From assembly GCF_012027595.1 (NCBI RefSeq), contig NZ_SNUR01000002.1, positions 186,001 to 250,000 on the forward strand: 64,000 bases of DNA. The letters run 5' to 3'. A program made the translations under genes and the position numbers. The notes below the pieces were generated by a model. That model did not search any database. It was not told where the DNA came from and worked only from the letters and a program-made list of their open reading frames with translations. This document shows, one piece after another, positions 16,664-27,180 of this stretch. Within the stretch, counting starts at the first letter, position 1, and the number at the start of each line of letters is the position of its first letter. This stretch comes from Thermococcus sp. Bubb.Bath (GTDB lineage Archaea > Methanobacteriota_B > Thermococci > Thermococcales > Thermococcaceae).

Positions 16664-16920
16664 ATGGAGAAATACGGCTATGAAATCCTTCTTAGGTTGA
16701 TGGTTGTTTTTGCTGCAGGGTTCATCACAGGAGTTATCCTCTTCTGGAGCCGGTTAACCAATGGCGCCACGTTTATAATATCCGGGTATATCGGGAGTAT
16801 GGCATTATTAAAGCGCCTTATGACTTCCTGTTTGGGGAAAATCCGGATTTGATATTCGATATGAATGAGGAAAATAAGGAGATAGGAAGGCGGTTCCTTC
16901 ACTTCACGAACCGCTTCTGA
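16664..16920 (+). pseudogene. Small membrane protein, frameshifted
   Basis: The ATG opens a frame with one membrane helix (LLRLMVVFAAGFITGVILF) that degenerates and stops at 16852. In the frame two bases on, the same DNA continues with a convincing protein end (YNIRVYREYGIIKAPYDFLF ... IGRRFLHFTNRF, stop 16918-16920). Joining the two near 16743-16752 gives an anchor plus a 55-residue cytoplasmic tail. It overlaps the 3' end of convergent thrC by 17 bases. Family unknown. A one- or two-base indel, real or technical, explains the break. Confidence 0.5.
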
Positions 16921-18064
16921 TGCAGTTCTCCAGTTCTTCCAGCAGGCAATTCGATATTCTGCCTGCGGGCATATGTGAGAGCACTTTTAATCCCGAGCCC
17001 GTGAGGATAGACACGACCTTCGCCCCCTCCTCAATTTCTCCACTTTTTGCGAGCTTCTTGAGGGCGGCTATTCCCGTTGCACTTGCCGGCTGAACGAAGA
17101 GGCCCTCCTCCGCAAGCTCTCTCTGGTCTTCGATGATCTCATCATCGTCCACAGTGGTACACTTCCAGTCGAACTCGTGGAGGAGCTTTAGAACCGCGTT
17201 CCCGCTCGGCGGGTAGGGGTTGGCTATGGCCTTAGCTACCGTCTTTGGGTTTTCAAAGCGCTCTATCCTCGCTTTCCCTTCCTTGAACGCCCTGCATATC
17301 GGCGAACAGCCCTCCGCCTGAACCGCTATTAGCGTTGGGAGCTCCTCGATAAGTCCGCTCTCCTTAAGCTCTATGAAACCCTTGGCTATCCCCCTGAAGA
17401 GGCCGCCGGAGCTCGTTGGGATTAAGACGTACTCCGGTGTTAGCTCCTCCGCTATCTCAAAGGCTATCCCCTTGTAACCCTCGACGCGGAAGGGATTGTC
17501 AGAGTTGATGAAGTAAATCCCGAGCTTCTCCCCAAGCTTCAGGCTCTCGAAGTAGAGCCTTCCGTAGTCCCCTCTGACCTTTATCACGTCCGCTCCGTAA
17601 ACGCTCACCGCTTTGAGCTTCTCATCGCTCGCGCTCTCAGAAACGAGAATTTTGGCATTTAAACCTGCCCTCGCGGCGTAAGCAGCCACGCTCGCCGCCA
17701 TGTTACCGGTTGAGACTGTCCCAACAGTTTTATGGCCAGCTTTGACCGCGTAGCTTACCGACAAAAACGTTCCTCTGTCCTTGAAGCTCCAGGTTGGATT
17801 TACGGTCTCGTTCTTCAGGTAGAGCTTCACGCCGAGCTCCTTCCCAAGTTTGGACTTCACGAGCGGAGTATCACCTTCACCGAGAGAAAGCTCCATCTCT
17901 GGCTCCACGGGCCAGAAGTCCCAGAAGCGCTCCCAGATGGTTTTAGCTATGTATGGCTCGCCCTTAAAGTGTTCAAACTCAACTGGTTCGCCGCAGGAAC
18001 AGCGTTGAACCAGTTTATCGTAGGTTTTCCCACAGACTGGGCATATTAATCTCCATGTTCGCAT
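16904..18064 (-). CDS. thrC: Threonine synthase
   Basis: 386 residues. An N-terminal zinc ribbon (CPVCG and CSCG) precedes the fold-type II PLP enzyme core: WSFKDRGTF with the PLP lysine, the phosphate loop SSGGLFRG and SILTGSGLK near the end. It converts O-phosphohomoserine to threonine. Homoserine dehydrogenase of the same pathway is elsewhere in the window (55.3-56.3 kb). The ATG lies 50 bases inside the 3' end of the peptidase gene upstream, so translation of the two is coupled though they share no obvious pathway. Confidence 0.94.
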   Translation of the reverse strand: MRTWRLICPVCGKTYDKLVQRCSCGEPVEFEHFKGEPYIAKTIWERFWDFWPVEPEMELSLGEGDTPLVKSKLGKELGVKLYLKNETVNPTWSFKDRGTFLSVSYAVKAGHKTVGTVSTGNMAASVAAYAARAGLNAKILVSESASDEKLKAVSVYGADVIKVRGDYGRLYFESLKLGEKLGIYFINSDNPFRVEGYKGIAFEIAEELTPEYVLIPTSSGGLFRGIAKGFIELKESGLIEELPTLIAVQAEGCSPICRAFKEGKARIERFENPKTVAKAIANPYPPSGNAVLKLLHEFDWKCTTVDDDEIIEDQRELAEEGLFVQPASATGIAALKKLAKSGEIEEGAKVVSILTGSGLKVLSHMPAGRISNCLLEELENCIRSGS

Positions 18065-19199
18065 TTTCCGGTACCTCCACCAGTTCTTTCCTTGCAGTTA
18101 AGAGGACTTCCCTCCCTTTAACCTCCACCGAGAAGTTTGCGTAGTTGTCGTTCTTGGCGATTCCCTTTAGGAACTCTCCGAAGTCCTTCGCATGCTCATC
18201 ATCGCTGAACAGAACCTCCCAGAACAGAACCCTCTCGATTTTCCCGCTCTCATTGATGTCTCCCATCACCAGCCAGTCCCCTTCCCACGACCTTGCCATC
18301 TCCATGGCCTTCTCCTTCTCCGCATCGTGCCCCCAGTATATGAGGAAGACATAGTAGGCTCCCATCCTGCCTGAATACCTGACGGTGAAGTTGCTCTTCG
18401 GGAGGTATGATGAGAGATTGGCCCTCACGTCAACCGGCGTCCAGTTCTGAAGGTAGAGCTCCGGGAACATAACGACCTTCGTCGTGTTGGGCAAGTTGTA
18501 GTACATACCGTTTACGAGCTTCCAGCCACCTTTCCTGTAGAGGTATGCCACGAACCTGTCCCCGAAGACGTACGGGAATATTCCAAGGCTCGTAACGGGG
18601 TCGCGGGTGTAGAGGTCGGTTATCTTGTGGATTGGAATTCCGGTCTCGTTGCAGTACAGGTCGGCCACTAAGTCGGCGTCCCCCTCTATTGCAGCTTGTA
18701 TTGCCTTCGTTGTGTCGAGGGTTGGCCCGCCGTAGGGGGCGTTGAACCACTGCTTCTGCAGAACGTGGACACTCTCGTGAGCTATGACGCGCCTCGCGGT
18801 GTCAGGGTCGGCCTCGAAGTTTTCCTTCAGGATGTATATCTTGTCCCCCATCGTCATCGCTATCCAGCCGAGGCTCTGCTCAACTTCCGCGTGGACGTAG
18901 GGGTAATCCGGTGGAAGGAGAAGACTCATCTTGTAGACGTCCTCTTCCAGTCTCATTCTCTGGATGTCCGGTTTTCCCGGTTTGAACTCCTCCCTCGCCT
19001 GGGCCTTCGTTAGTATGATTATTTGGGGCGGCTCCTTGAACTGGAGGCCCCTTATTCTCTCTACCGACTGGAGAATGGAGTTTATCTCGGAGCGGAGCTT
19101 CCCCTCGTTTGAATTCATCTGTGCCGCGGCGAGGAGCGAGGCGGCCATTACGATGACCAGTGCCAAGGCCGAGAGCCTCTGAAATGTTTTTGGCTTCAT
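18015..19199 (-). CDS. Exported zinc metallopeptidase-like protein
   Basis: About 394 residues from ATG 19199 (GGTGGTGAGG upstream). Signal peptide (RLSALALVIVMAASLLAAAQ), then a protein with HESVH in VIAHESVHVLQKQWF and, about 45 residues later, AIEGDADLVADLY, the arrangement of a gluzincin: HExxH plus a downstream glutamate ligand. The catalytic Glu is present, so it should cleave peptides outside the cell. Its C-terminal third is beta-rich without recognised domains. No known specific family; related in design to archaeal secreted peptidases. The TATA box at 19230-19240 is shared with the divergent hydrolase gene. Confidence 0.7.
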   Translation of the reverse strand: MKPKTFQRLSALALVIVMAASLLAAAQMNSNEGKLRSEINSILQSVERIRGLQFKEPPQIIILTKAQAREEFKPGKPDIQRMRLEEDVYKMSLLLPPDYPYVHAEVEQSLGWIAMTMGDKIYILKENFEADPDTARRVIAHESVHVLQKQWFNAPYGGPTLDTTKAIQAAIEGDADLVADLYCNETGIPIHKITDLYTRDPVTSLGIFPYVFGDRFVAYLYRKGGWKLVNGMYYNLPNTTKVVMFPELYLQNWTPVDVRANLSSYLPKSNFTVRYSGRMGAYYVFLIYWGHDAEKEKAMEMARSWEGDWLVMGDINESGKIERVLFWEVLFSDDEHAKDFGEFLKGIAKNDNYANFSVEVKGREVLLTARKELVEVPENANMEINMPSLWENLR

Positions 19200-19229
19200 C
19201 CTCCTCACCACCCCAAAACTTCGTCGGGG

Positions 19230-19240
19230 AAATATTTAAG
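19230..19240. promoter_or_regulatory. Shared TATA element, peptidase / MBL hydrolase
   Basis: AAATATTTAAG lies in the only AT-rich part of the 74-base divergent gap, 34 bases from the hydrolase ATG and 31 from the peptidase ATG. Its near-symmetry allows use in both directions. Confidence 0.5.
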
Positions 19241-19273
19241 TTCACCTCCCCCCATTAATTTCGGTGAGACGTC

Positions 19274-19909
19274 ATGAAGATTATATGGTACGGTCACTCA
19301 TGCTTTTGGATCGAGACGAATGGCGTGAGAATACTGATCGATCCCTACCCCGAGGTTGAAGACGACCTGATAGGCGATGTGGACTACATCCTGATAACCC
19401 ATGAGCACGTGGATCATTATGGCAAGGTGGAGCTCCTGTCCCGACTTCGCGATGCCACAGTTATCGGGCCGAAGACCGTTTATTTGATGGCTGTGTCTGA
19501 TGGGGTGACGAAGGTCAGGGAGATAGAGGCCGGGGAGACCATAGAACTTGAGAACGGTGTTAAGGTGACCGCCTTCTTCATGGAGCATCCGTCGAGCCAG
19601 TACCCCCTCGGCTACCTCGTAGAGGGGGACAAGAGGCTCTTCCACACCGGGGACACCTATGCTTTTCCCGCCCTCCAGAACCTTCGCGGGAAGGTCGACA
19701 TACTCCTCGTGCCGATAAGCGGGCGCTCAACCGCGAACGAGAGGGAGGCGGCGCAGATAGTCGAGGACATAAGACCCAGAATCGTCATCCCCATGCACTA
19801 CGGGGTCTACGGGGAGGGCTCTCCCGAAAAGCTCAGGGAGGAGCTCATGAGGAACAGGGTCTTTGCCATCGTTCGGGTTCTGAAACCCGGTGAAGAGGTG
19901 GAGTTCTAG
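19274..19909 (+). CDS. Metallo-beta-lactamase fold hydrolase, UPF0173 type
   Basis: 211 residues. The HxHxDH motif (THEHVDHYG), HTGDTYAF and the closing [11 protein letters not shown] are the metal ligands of the MBL fold; length and order match UPF0173. Substrate is unknown; relatives act on phosphodiesters or lactones. GGTGA precedes the ATG. It is followed 10 bases later by radB and probably co-transcribed with it. Confidence 0.88.
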   Translation: MKIIWYGHSCFWIETNGVRILIDPYPEVEDDLIGDVDYILITHEHVDHYGKVELLSRLRDATVIGPKTVYLMAVSDGVTKVREIEAGETIELENGVKVTAFFMEHPSSQYPLGYLVEGDKRLFHTGDTYAFPALQNLRGKVDILLVPISGRSTANEREAAQIVEDIRPRIVIPMHYGVYGEGSPEKLREELMRNRVFAIVRVLKPGEEVEF

Positions 19910-19919
19910 GGTGTGTCGC

Positions 19920-20582
19920 ATGCTCTCCACGGGGGTTAAATCGATAGACGACCTCCTCGGCGGCGGCTTCGGTGAGGGCGTGCTGACCCAGATTTACGGT
20001 GCCTACGCCACAGGTAAGACGACTCTGGCAGCTCAGGCTGGAATCCTCAGCGGAAAAAAGGTTGCGTACGTTGACACTGAGGGTGGGTTTTCCCCTGAAA
20101 GGCTGGCCCAGATTGCCGAATCTCGTGGCCTTGATCCGGATGAGGCCCTTCAGAGGTTCGTCCTCTTCACCCCCTCCGATTTTAAGGAGCAGAGGCGGGT
20201 TATAGGTTCGCTCAAGAAGGCGGTCACGCGCGACTTTGGTCTGGTTGTAGTTGACTCCATCACCGCCCATTACCGTGCAGAGGATGATTGGTGGTCCCTT
20301 AACGTCGAGCTCGGTAGGCAGCTTCAGGTCCTCCTCTGGCTGGCGCGGAAGAACTCGATACCTGTAATAGTTGTCAACCAGGTCCACTTTGACAGCAGGG
20401 CCGAGAGAACGCGGCCGGTCGCTGAGCAGACCCTTGGATACCGCTGCAAGGACATCCTGAGGCTTGACAAACTCCCGAAGCCGGGCCTGAGGGTTGCAGT
20501 TCTTGAAAGGCACCGCTTCAGGCCTGAGGGTCTCATGGCCTACTTTAGGATAACGGAGAGGGGGATAGAAGAAGCCGAGTGA
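19920..20582 (+). CDS. radB: DNA repair and recombination protein RadB
   Basis: 220 residues from ATG 19920 (MLSTGVKSIDDLLGGG is the usual RadB start; an in-frame GTG at 19914 is possible). It is a RecA-fold core only, with Walker A GAYATGKTT and Walker B LVVVDSI, and lacks the N-terminal HhH domain of RadA. RadB assists RadA in euryarchaeal recombination and interacts with the Hjc resolvase. Convergent with fau-1. Confidence 0.95.
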   Translation: MLSTGVKSIDDLLGGGFGEGVLTQIYGAYATGKTTLAAQAGILSGKKVAYVDTEGGFSPERLAQIAESRGLDPDEALQRFVLFTPSDFKEQRRVIGSLKKAVTRDFGLVVVDSITAHYRAEDDWWSLNVELGRQLQVLLWLARKNSIPVIVVNQVHFDSRAERTRPVAEQTLGYRCKDILRLDKLPKPGLRVAVLERHRFRPEGLMAYFRITERGIEEAE

Positions 20583-20658
20583 AAAGTCTGGGTTTGGGAT
20601 AATTTTATAGGACTAGAACAAAGGGGAAAACATAGGAAAAAACAAGAGCTGGGACGCA

Positions 20659-22080
20659 TTAAACCCTCTCAAAGACCTCCTGCGTTATCCTGAGGATGGC
20701 GCGATAGAGCTTCTCTCCAATGATTCCGTCCTCGTAGTGCTCCTTTAGCTTGTCCTTGTCGATTATCTCCTTCTTCCCGTCGGGCCACTTGACGATGTCC
20801 ACTTCGAGGTCGATGTAGCGCGCCCTATCCGGGTAAATCTCGACGGGCGTGTTGATGTTGTAGTACTCGCCCTTGAGGTTTCCAGACCTGTCGTAATACC
20901 TGTGCACGAACCACCACTTTCCGACCTCTATCTCGGTTATCGCGTAGTCCCCTGGCTCGATCGGAATCTCCAGGCCGTCATAGAACTTTCCAGCCTTGAG
21001 GTGCCTCTTGAATGTTATCCTGAGCGGGTCTTCCGAGACCTCCATAATCTCCCCGGGTCCAAGCTTGAACCTCTGTCCGTCGGGTTTGTTGTGCTCAAGG
21101 GAGAATAGCCAGCCTTTCTTCGGCCCTTTATGCTCTATCAGAGTCTTCCAGAACCCCTTGTTGACCTTCGGCCTCTGTCCGGGTACCTGGGAGAGTATCC
21201 CCTCCGCGACCTCCACGGCGAAGCTGAACTCCACGTCGTAGGCCTTGAGCTGGTGGTGGCCGTCTATAGTGGGAACCGCCCTGTTCCTTATCTCATCGAG
21301 CTTTCTCTTGGCCCCGCCTCCGAACTCGACCTCGTATATGTTCCGTCCCTCTATTATCTCCTCCGGGGCCGAGTAGCGGTCTGTCTTCCTGAGCCTGTCC
21401 GCGAGCTTTGACAGCCGGATTATCTCGTCCTTCAGCACGTTCCAGTCCTGATATGCCGCTGCAGTTCTCCAGAGGATTCCCCAGTCGCCGAGGTCAACGC
21501 TCAGGCCGAGTATCCTCAACCTCTCCCTCTCGGAGTTCTCCCTTATCTTTCTGGATATCTTGACGTGCCTCTGGGCTCCGACGGGCTTTGGTATAAGGAC
21601 CGCGTAGTCCCCCGGTATTGTCAGTGTGGTACTCAGCTGGGGCAGAACCCCGTGCTTCTTCACCTGGACGAGAACCTCATCCCCCTCGTGGAGGTCTTCC
21701 CCTTCCTCAACCGGGACGGTCCCGATGGCGCTCCCTATGTCCACGTAAACGTACCTCTCGTCCCTCTTGACCACGAGCCCCTTGTATATCCCGTAGAGCT
21801 GGTAGGGGAGCCTCCTGAAAAGGACGTCGATAAACTCATCCTCGAACACGGCCTTTACCTTCTCAACGGCGTTTCCTGTCAGGATTACCCCGTGGTGGTC
21901 CCTCTTGTCGTACACGTCAACGTCGAACTCACCGTACGTCCGCTCTATGCCAAGCCTTTCGGCGACCTTGGGGCTCGGTTGCGCTATCCTGAAACCCCTG
22001 TCCAGGAAGAGCTTCGTCAGGGCAGTGCTGTATATCCCCCTAACCCGAACTGAAACTCCTGTGTCTGTAGACACTTTCAC
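20659..22080 (-). CDS. fau-1: FAU-1, RNase E/G-related RNA-binding protein
   Basis: 473 residues, full length. The N-terminal half is the RNase E/G-like region with an S1-type fold ([21 protein letters not shown]); the C-terminal half has the DUF402 pattern ([39 protein letters not shown]). Euryarchaeal FAU-1 binds AU-rich RNA and has endonuclease activity on 5S rRNA precursor. Its start lies 41 bases inside the gene for a coiled-coil protein upstream, so both are co-translated. Confidence 0.93.
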   Translation of the reverse strand: MKVSTDTGVSVRVRGIYSTALTKLFLDRGFRIAQPSPKVAERLGIERTYGEFDVDVYDKRDHHGVILTGNAVEKVKAVFEDEFIDVLFRRLPYQLYGIYKGLVVKRDERYVYVDIGSAIGTVPVEEGEDLHEGDEVLVQVKKHGVLPQLSTTLTIPGDYAVLIPKPVGAQRHVKISRKIRENSERERLRILGLSVDLGDWGILWRTAAAYQDWNVLKDEIIRLSKLADRLRKTDRYSAPEEIIEGRNIYEVEFGGGAKRKLDEIRNRAVPTIDGHHQLKAYDVEFSFAVEVAEGILSQVPGQRPKVNKGFWKTLIEHKGPKKGWLFSLEHNKPDGQRFKLGPGEIMEVSEDPLRITFKRHLKAGKFYDGLEIPIEPGDYAITEIEVGKWWFVHRYYDRSGNLKGEYYNINTPVEIYPDRARYIDLEVDIVKWPDGKKEIIDKDKLKEHYEDGIIGEKLYRAILRITQEVFERV

Positions 22081-22798
22081 CCCCCCGTTTCTTCCTTTCC
22101 GTTACTCCAATGAGAGTCAGCCCTTCCAGGATTTCCTCCGCGTCCCTCACGCCGCTCAGCTTCTCCACGTTTCTCGCCTCGACCCAGAGCAGGCCCATCC
22201 TGTGCCACTCAATTAAAGCCTCCTCGACCTTGTAAACGTCCCCAGGGTGAGAGTAGAGCCTCCCGGTGAACGTCACGAGGGCGTCGAGTTTCCTCTCAAC
22301 CTCTTCGATTCCCTTCAGCCTCTCCATTATACCGGCCGGTACCTTTTTTTGGTTTTCGCTTTCCAACCCCATTCTCTCCATGAACTCGATGCTCTCGACT
22401 TCCTTTCCGACTACCTGGATGGCCCTCCTCATAGTGTAGTCGTATATCCTGTGGAACTGCACGAGTCGGTCGAGGGCGGCCTTGAGTCTCGTCCTCTCAT
22501 CGTAGTCCAGCGGCCCGGCCAGGAGGTTCATGAGCTCCTCAAGTCTGAACTTCATCTGGTGCTCGTTCTTCTGGAGCTCCTTAATAACGCCCTCCGCGTC
22601 CCTGCTCACGGGAGCCAGCTCCCTGTAGAGTTCCCCTGCGATGTCCATCTTCTCCCCGGCTATGCTGTAAAGCCCCTTGACCAGCTCATGAAGCCCTTCC
22701 ACGCTCTTCTCGGTGTATAGCTCCGGAAACTTCGATTCAAACTCCCTGTGGAGTGATTCGAGCCTCTCAAGGGCGTTTTTAACCTTCTCCGTTTTCAT
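22040..22798 (-). CDS. Coiled-coil protein coupled to FAU-1, unknown function
   Basis: About 252 residues from ATG 22798. Nearly all helical with heptad-like spacing ([56 protein letters not shown]); the last 60 residues look like a small winged-helix-like domain ([23 protein letters not shown] ... [14 protein letters not shown]). No family recognised. The 41-base overlap with fau-1 suggests a protein partner in RNA decay. Confidence 0.65.
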   Translation of the reverse strand: MKTEKVKNALERLESLHREFESKFPELYTEKSVEGLHELVKGLYSIAGEKMDIAGELYRELAPVSRDAEGVIKELQKNEHQMKFRLEELMNLLAGPLDYDERTRLKAALDRLVQFHRIYDYTMRRAIQVVGKEVESIEFMERMGLESENQKKVPAGIMERLKGIEEVERKLDALVTFTGRLYSHPGDVYKVEEALIEWHRMGLLWVEARNVEKLSGVRDAEEILEGLTLIGVTERKKRGGESVYRHRSFSSG

Positions 22799-22949
22799 TC
22801 CTAATCCCTCCCCTCCTGCCATCGACTACGGTGTTCCCCTACTTTTAGTTTTCCATTGTTACCTATTGAGTTTTGAAGGGTGTGAAAACATTATTGTTTA
22901 CCCAAAACGTTTTTTTAAGCTCTGGGGTTATCCTCCTCAGGTGCGCGGA

Positions 22950-23876
22950 ATGGTTTTGATAGACCGCTTTGGCAGACCAGTGACGAACCTCAGGATCTCG
23001 CTCACGCAGGAGTGCAACTACCACTGCTTCTTCTGCCACAGGGAAGGACAGAGATTCCTGGCAAAGAACGAGCTAACCCCCGAGGAGCTAGAGAGGATCG
23101 TTAGAATCGCTTCGAGGCTTGGAATAAGGAAGGTCAAGCTGACGGGCGGGGAGCCGACGGTCAGGGAGGATATAATCGAAATCGTTAGGCGGATAAAGCC
23201 ATACGTCATTGACCTCAGCATGACGACAAACGGGAGCAAACTGAAAGAGCTGGCGAAGCCGTTAGCTGAAGCCGGCCTCGACAGGGTGAACGTCTCACTC
23301 CACAGCCTCAAGCCGGAGGTTTACAGGCAGATAACCGGTGTTGACGGCCTCGACATTGTTCTCGAAGGGATTGAGGAGGCGGTTAAATATCTCTCCCCGG
23401 TGAAGCTCAACATGACCGTTATGAAGGGACTTAACGAGGGTGAAATCTGGGACATGGTGGACTTCGCAGCCAAGACTGGAACCATCCTCCAGCTTATAGA
23501 GCTTGAGGCCCCGAAGGAGATGACGGAGACGGCCTTCTTCAGAAAGTACTTCTATCCATTAAAACCCGTCGAAGAGAAGCTGGAAAAGCTCGCGGTTGAG
23601 ACGCGCGAGAGGAGAATGCATCGGAGGAAGAAATACTTCATTCCAACGGACTACGGCACGGCCGAAGTCGAGGTGGTAAGGTCAATGCACAACACGGTCT
23701 TCTGCGCCAACTGCACGAGGCTGAGGGTAACCTCGGATGGAAAGTTCAAGACCTGCCTGCTCCGGAACGACGACCTAATAGACTTCGTTTCAGCTATGAG
23801 AGACGGAGCCGATGATGAAGAAATAGTAGAGATTTTGAAAAAGGCGGTTCTCATGAGAGAGCCCTACTGGAAGTGA
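22950..23876 (+). CDS. moaA: GTP 3',8-cyclase, molybdenum cofactor synthesis
   Basis: 308 residues from ATG 22950, the normal start; the frame is open further upstream only by chance. Radical SAM cluster CNYHCFFC (Cx3Cx2C), SAM glycine motif [11 protein letters not shown]-terminal second cluster CANC...CLLRN. Makes the cyclic GTP intermediate of molybdopterin/tungstopterin, needed for the tungsten enzymes of Thermococcales. An AT-rich promoter (TTTTTTTAAGC near 22909-22919) precedes it. Confidence 0.94.
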   Translation: MVLIDRFGRPVTNLRISLTQECNYHCFFCHREGQRFLAKNELTPEELERIVRIASRLGIRKVKLTGGEPTVREDIIEIVRRIKPYVIDLSMTTNGSKLKELAKPLAEAGLDRVNVSLHSLKPEVYRQITGVDGLDIVLEGIEEAVKYLSPVKLNMTVMKGLNEGEIWDMVDFAAKTGTILQLIELEAPKEMTETAFFRKYFYPLKPVEEKLEKLAVETRERRMHRRKKYFIPTDYGTAEVEVVRSMHNTVFCANCTRLRVTSDGKFKTCLLRNDDLIDFVSAMRDGADDEEIVEILKKAVLMREPYWK

Positions 23877-24926
<1,050 letters not shown>

Positions 24927-25004
24927 ATTATTCTTCTGTGGATTATTCACGTGGACATAGTTGAGGTGAAAGTTTTATTAGCTGGGCGGAATAATAACTT
25001 GCGT

Positions 25005-25295
25005 ATGATGAGCGCAGAGGGGATAGTTGAGGTTCTCAGAAAGCATCGGGACGAGATAAAACGGTTTGGGGTTAGGGAACTCTGGCTCTTTGGTTCCTAC
25101 GTCAGGGGCGAGGCTAAAGAGACGAGCGATGTTGGTATTCTGGTGGACTTCTACAGAGTCCCCTCCCTTCTCGAATTCATTCGGCTTGAGGAGTACCTTG
25201 GAGACCTCCTCGGCGTTAGGGTTGACCTCGTCATGAAGTCCGCGCTGAAGCCAAAGATAGCCGAGCACGTGAAGAGGGAGGTCATCTACGTATGA
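25005..25295 (+). CDS. mntA: MNT-type nucleotidyltransferase antitoxin, catalytic Asp replaced
   Basis: About 96 residues from ATG 25005 or 25008, preceded by AGGTGAAAG and a TATA-like TTTTATTAG. The minimal nucleotidyltransferase motif reads GSYVRGEAKETSDVGILVDF; the family needs GSxxRG...SDxD, but the second Asp is Gly here (GGT in place of GAT). MntA antitoxins AMPylate the partner HepT RNase to silence it, so this copy is likely inactive. The partner gene overlaps by ATGA and is itself broken. The rest of the fold is intact. Confidence 0.75.
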   Translation: MMSAEGIVEVLRKHRDEIKRFGVRELWLFGSYVRGEAKETSDVGILVDFYRVPSLLEFIRLEEYLGDLLGVRVDLVMKSALKPKIAEHVKREVIYV

Positions 25296-25620
25296 AGCGA
25301 ACCCACGAGGACTACCTCAACGACATACTCGAAGCAATCTCATTAATAGAAGAGTTCACGGAGGGAATGACCTTTGAAGAGTTCCTGAGCGACAGGAAGA
25401 CCCAGTTCGCGGTAGTCCGGGCGCTTGAGGTCATTGGCGAGGCCGCTAAAGTCATTCCCGACGACTCAAGAGGTCTCATCCGCAGATACCCTGGAGGGAA
25501 ATGGCTCGAATGGGGAACAAGCTCATCCACGCGTATTTCGGCGTTGACCTCCGCGTTGTCTGGGAGACAATAAAAGGGGATGTCTCTCTCCTCAAGGAAA
25601 TGCTCTCCAATGACCTATGA
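25292..25620 (+). pseudogene. hepT: HepT toxin gene with internal deletion/frameshift
   Basis: The first 60 codons are typical HepT (DYLNDILEAISLIEEFTEGM, DRKTQFAVVRALEVIGEAAK). At RRYPGG near 25495 the frame changes: the proper end (EMARMGNKLIHAYFGVDLRVVWETIK, with the RNase Rx4-6H motif) continues in another frame to TGA at 25618-25620. HepT normally has a P-W-R/K-E-M stretch here, so about ten bases between two TGGA copies seem to be lost. As annotated, the gene makes a truncated product without the catalytic RNase motif. Confidence 0.8.
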
Positions 25621-25663
25621 TCCATTCGAGGAGCCAAAAGAAAGAAAATTTTCGCAATATACC

Positions 25664-27175
25664 TCACTTCTTTCCCAAGAAGTCGAACAGCGTCGCCTGC
25701 TTGCCTTTCTTCTTAGATTTGTCTATCTTCTCCTCGTCCTCCCCGACGGACTCCATCTCCTCCTCGGCCTTTTCGAGCTCTTCTTCTGTTAATTCTTCAC
25801 TTTCTTCTTCAGCTTCCTCAACTTCTGTGGTCTCTTCTTCCCCAATCTCTTCGAGTTCTTCATGGACTTCTTCTACTCTTGCTTGGGCCGCTCTGGCCCT
25901 CGCCTCAAGCTCTCCCTCTCGCTTGAGCTTCTTCTCGATGTTCATACTCTTGGCCCAGATCGTCTTCGCCTTCTCTGAGTCCCCCGCTATGAACTCGACC
26001 TCCTTGAGGTCAAGGTCGAGGTAGACGACGAAGTGGGCGGCCATGTCGGGATTGTACTCGAAGATGGCCTTGAAGTAGTTGAGGGTCTCCAGCGCTTCGA
26101 GCTTCGCCATGTGCATCTCTTTCATTATCTTTTTGGCAATAGAGTCACGGAGTCCCCTTTCGGTCTTGCTCTCGGTGAGGAGCTTTATCGTCTTCGGCGG
26201 GTAGATTTTGACGAAGCCCTTCTTCTTAACGCCGGCAACCGCCACTCCAGCCGTCATCATGTCGGTCGCGTACTTCCATAGGGAATAAGCTCCGGTTCTC
26301 TGAGCTCTCCCGAGGTAGATGTCGGCCCTGCTGATGGCCTCGTAGGCCCTCGCTATGTCCTCTGGTCTGTAGTAGACGTAGGGGACGTTCTCATCTATCC
26401 ACTGGAGGAGCTCGTGGGGGAACATGTCGACGCCGAGAGTGGCCATCTTGGCCTTCTTTACGTTGTCCGTGGCAAAAACCTGAGCTAAAGCCTGGAAGAC
26501 GCTCTTCTCGGTGTCGCGGTAGGCCAGGATTTCATGGGCGTCCTCGGCTCCGCCCGTAACTACCGTCTGGAGGTCGTTAACGGCTGCCCTGAGGTCACCG
26601 TTGGCGTGCTTGGCGATGTCGTAGAGAACCTCCTTGGGGATGGTCTTCTTCTCCATGTGGAGGATTCTCACGAGGGCCTTGATTATGTCCCTCTGCGTTA
26701 GGCGTTTGTATTCAACGATCTGGGCCTTGCTCCGTATCTCCCTCGGAACCTCCCAGTAGTGGTTGGCGGCCATTATTATCGGGTTTCTCGCTCTCTCGAT
26801 GAGCTTGGCTATCTCCTTTCCGCCGCTCGGTTCTATGTTGTCCGCCTCGTCCAAAAATATCAGCTTTCTGTGCTTTCCAAGGATGTCCATCGTATAGGCG
26901 GCCTGAACGTAGCGCTCTATCTTCTCGTAGGTTCTCTCGTCGCTCGCGTTCAGTTCGATGACCTCGAAGCCGTACTCGTGAGCTAAAGCGTAGACAGTGG
27001 TCGTCTTTCCACTTCCGGGGGGACCAGCCAGGAGGAGGGCCTTCTTCTTGGGCGGCTTGCCAGAGAGCCAGGCCTCAACCCAGGCCCTGACCTGCTCTAT
27101 GGCCTTGTTCTGGTTCACTATCTCACTCAGTTTCCTTGGCCGGTATTTCTCGACCCAGGGCACTTCCCTCGGCAT
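25664..27175 (-). CDS. rfcL: Replication factor C large subunit
   Basis: About 503 residues from ATG 27175; a GTG nine bases earlier overlapping the rfcS stop is possible. AAA+ motifs: Walker [10 protein letters not shown], Walker B FLDEADN, sensor [11 protein letters not shown] long Glu-rich low-complexity segment precedes a C-terminal PCNA-interacting box QATLFDFL. With RfcS it loads PCNA on primed DNA. No intein is present. Translationally coupled to rfcS. Confidence 0.95.
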   Translation of the reverse strand: MPREVPWVEKYRPRKLSEIVNQNKAIEQVRAWVEAWLSGKPPKKKALLLAGPPGSGKTTTVYALAHEYGFEVIELNASDERTYEKIERYVQAAYTMDILGKHRKLIFLDEADNIEPSGGKEIAKLIERARNPIIMAANHYWEVPREIRSKAQIVEYKRLTQRDIIKALVRILHMEKKTIPKEVLYDIAKHANGDLRAAVNDLQTVVTGGAEDAHEILAYRDTEKSVFQALAQVFATDNVKKAKMATLGVDMFPHELLQWIDENVPYVYYRPEDIARAYEAISRADIYLGRAQRTGAYSLWKYATDMMTAGVAVAGVKKKGFVKIYPPKTIKLLTESKTERGLRDSIAKKIMKEMHMAKLEALETLNYFKAIFEYNPDMAAHFVVYLDLDLKEVEFIAGDSEKAKTIWAKSMNIEKKLKREGELEARARAAQARVEEVHEELEEIGEEETTEVEEAEEESEELTEEELEKAEEEMESVGEDEEKIDKSKKKGKQATLFDFLGKK

Positions 27176-27180
27176 AGCTA

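Noticed and set aside
18880-19245. Second minus frame overlapping the peptidase start
   Set aside because: Out-of-frame shadow; the true frame has signal peptide and HExxH.
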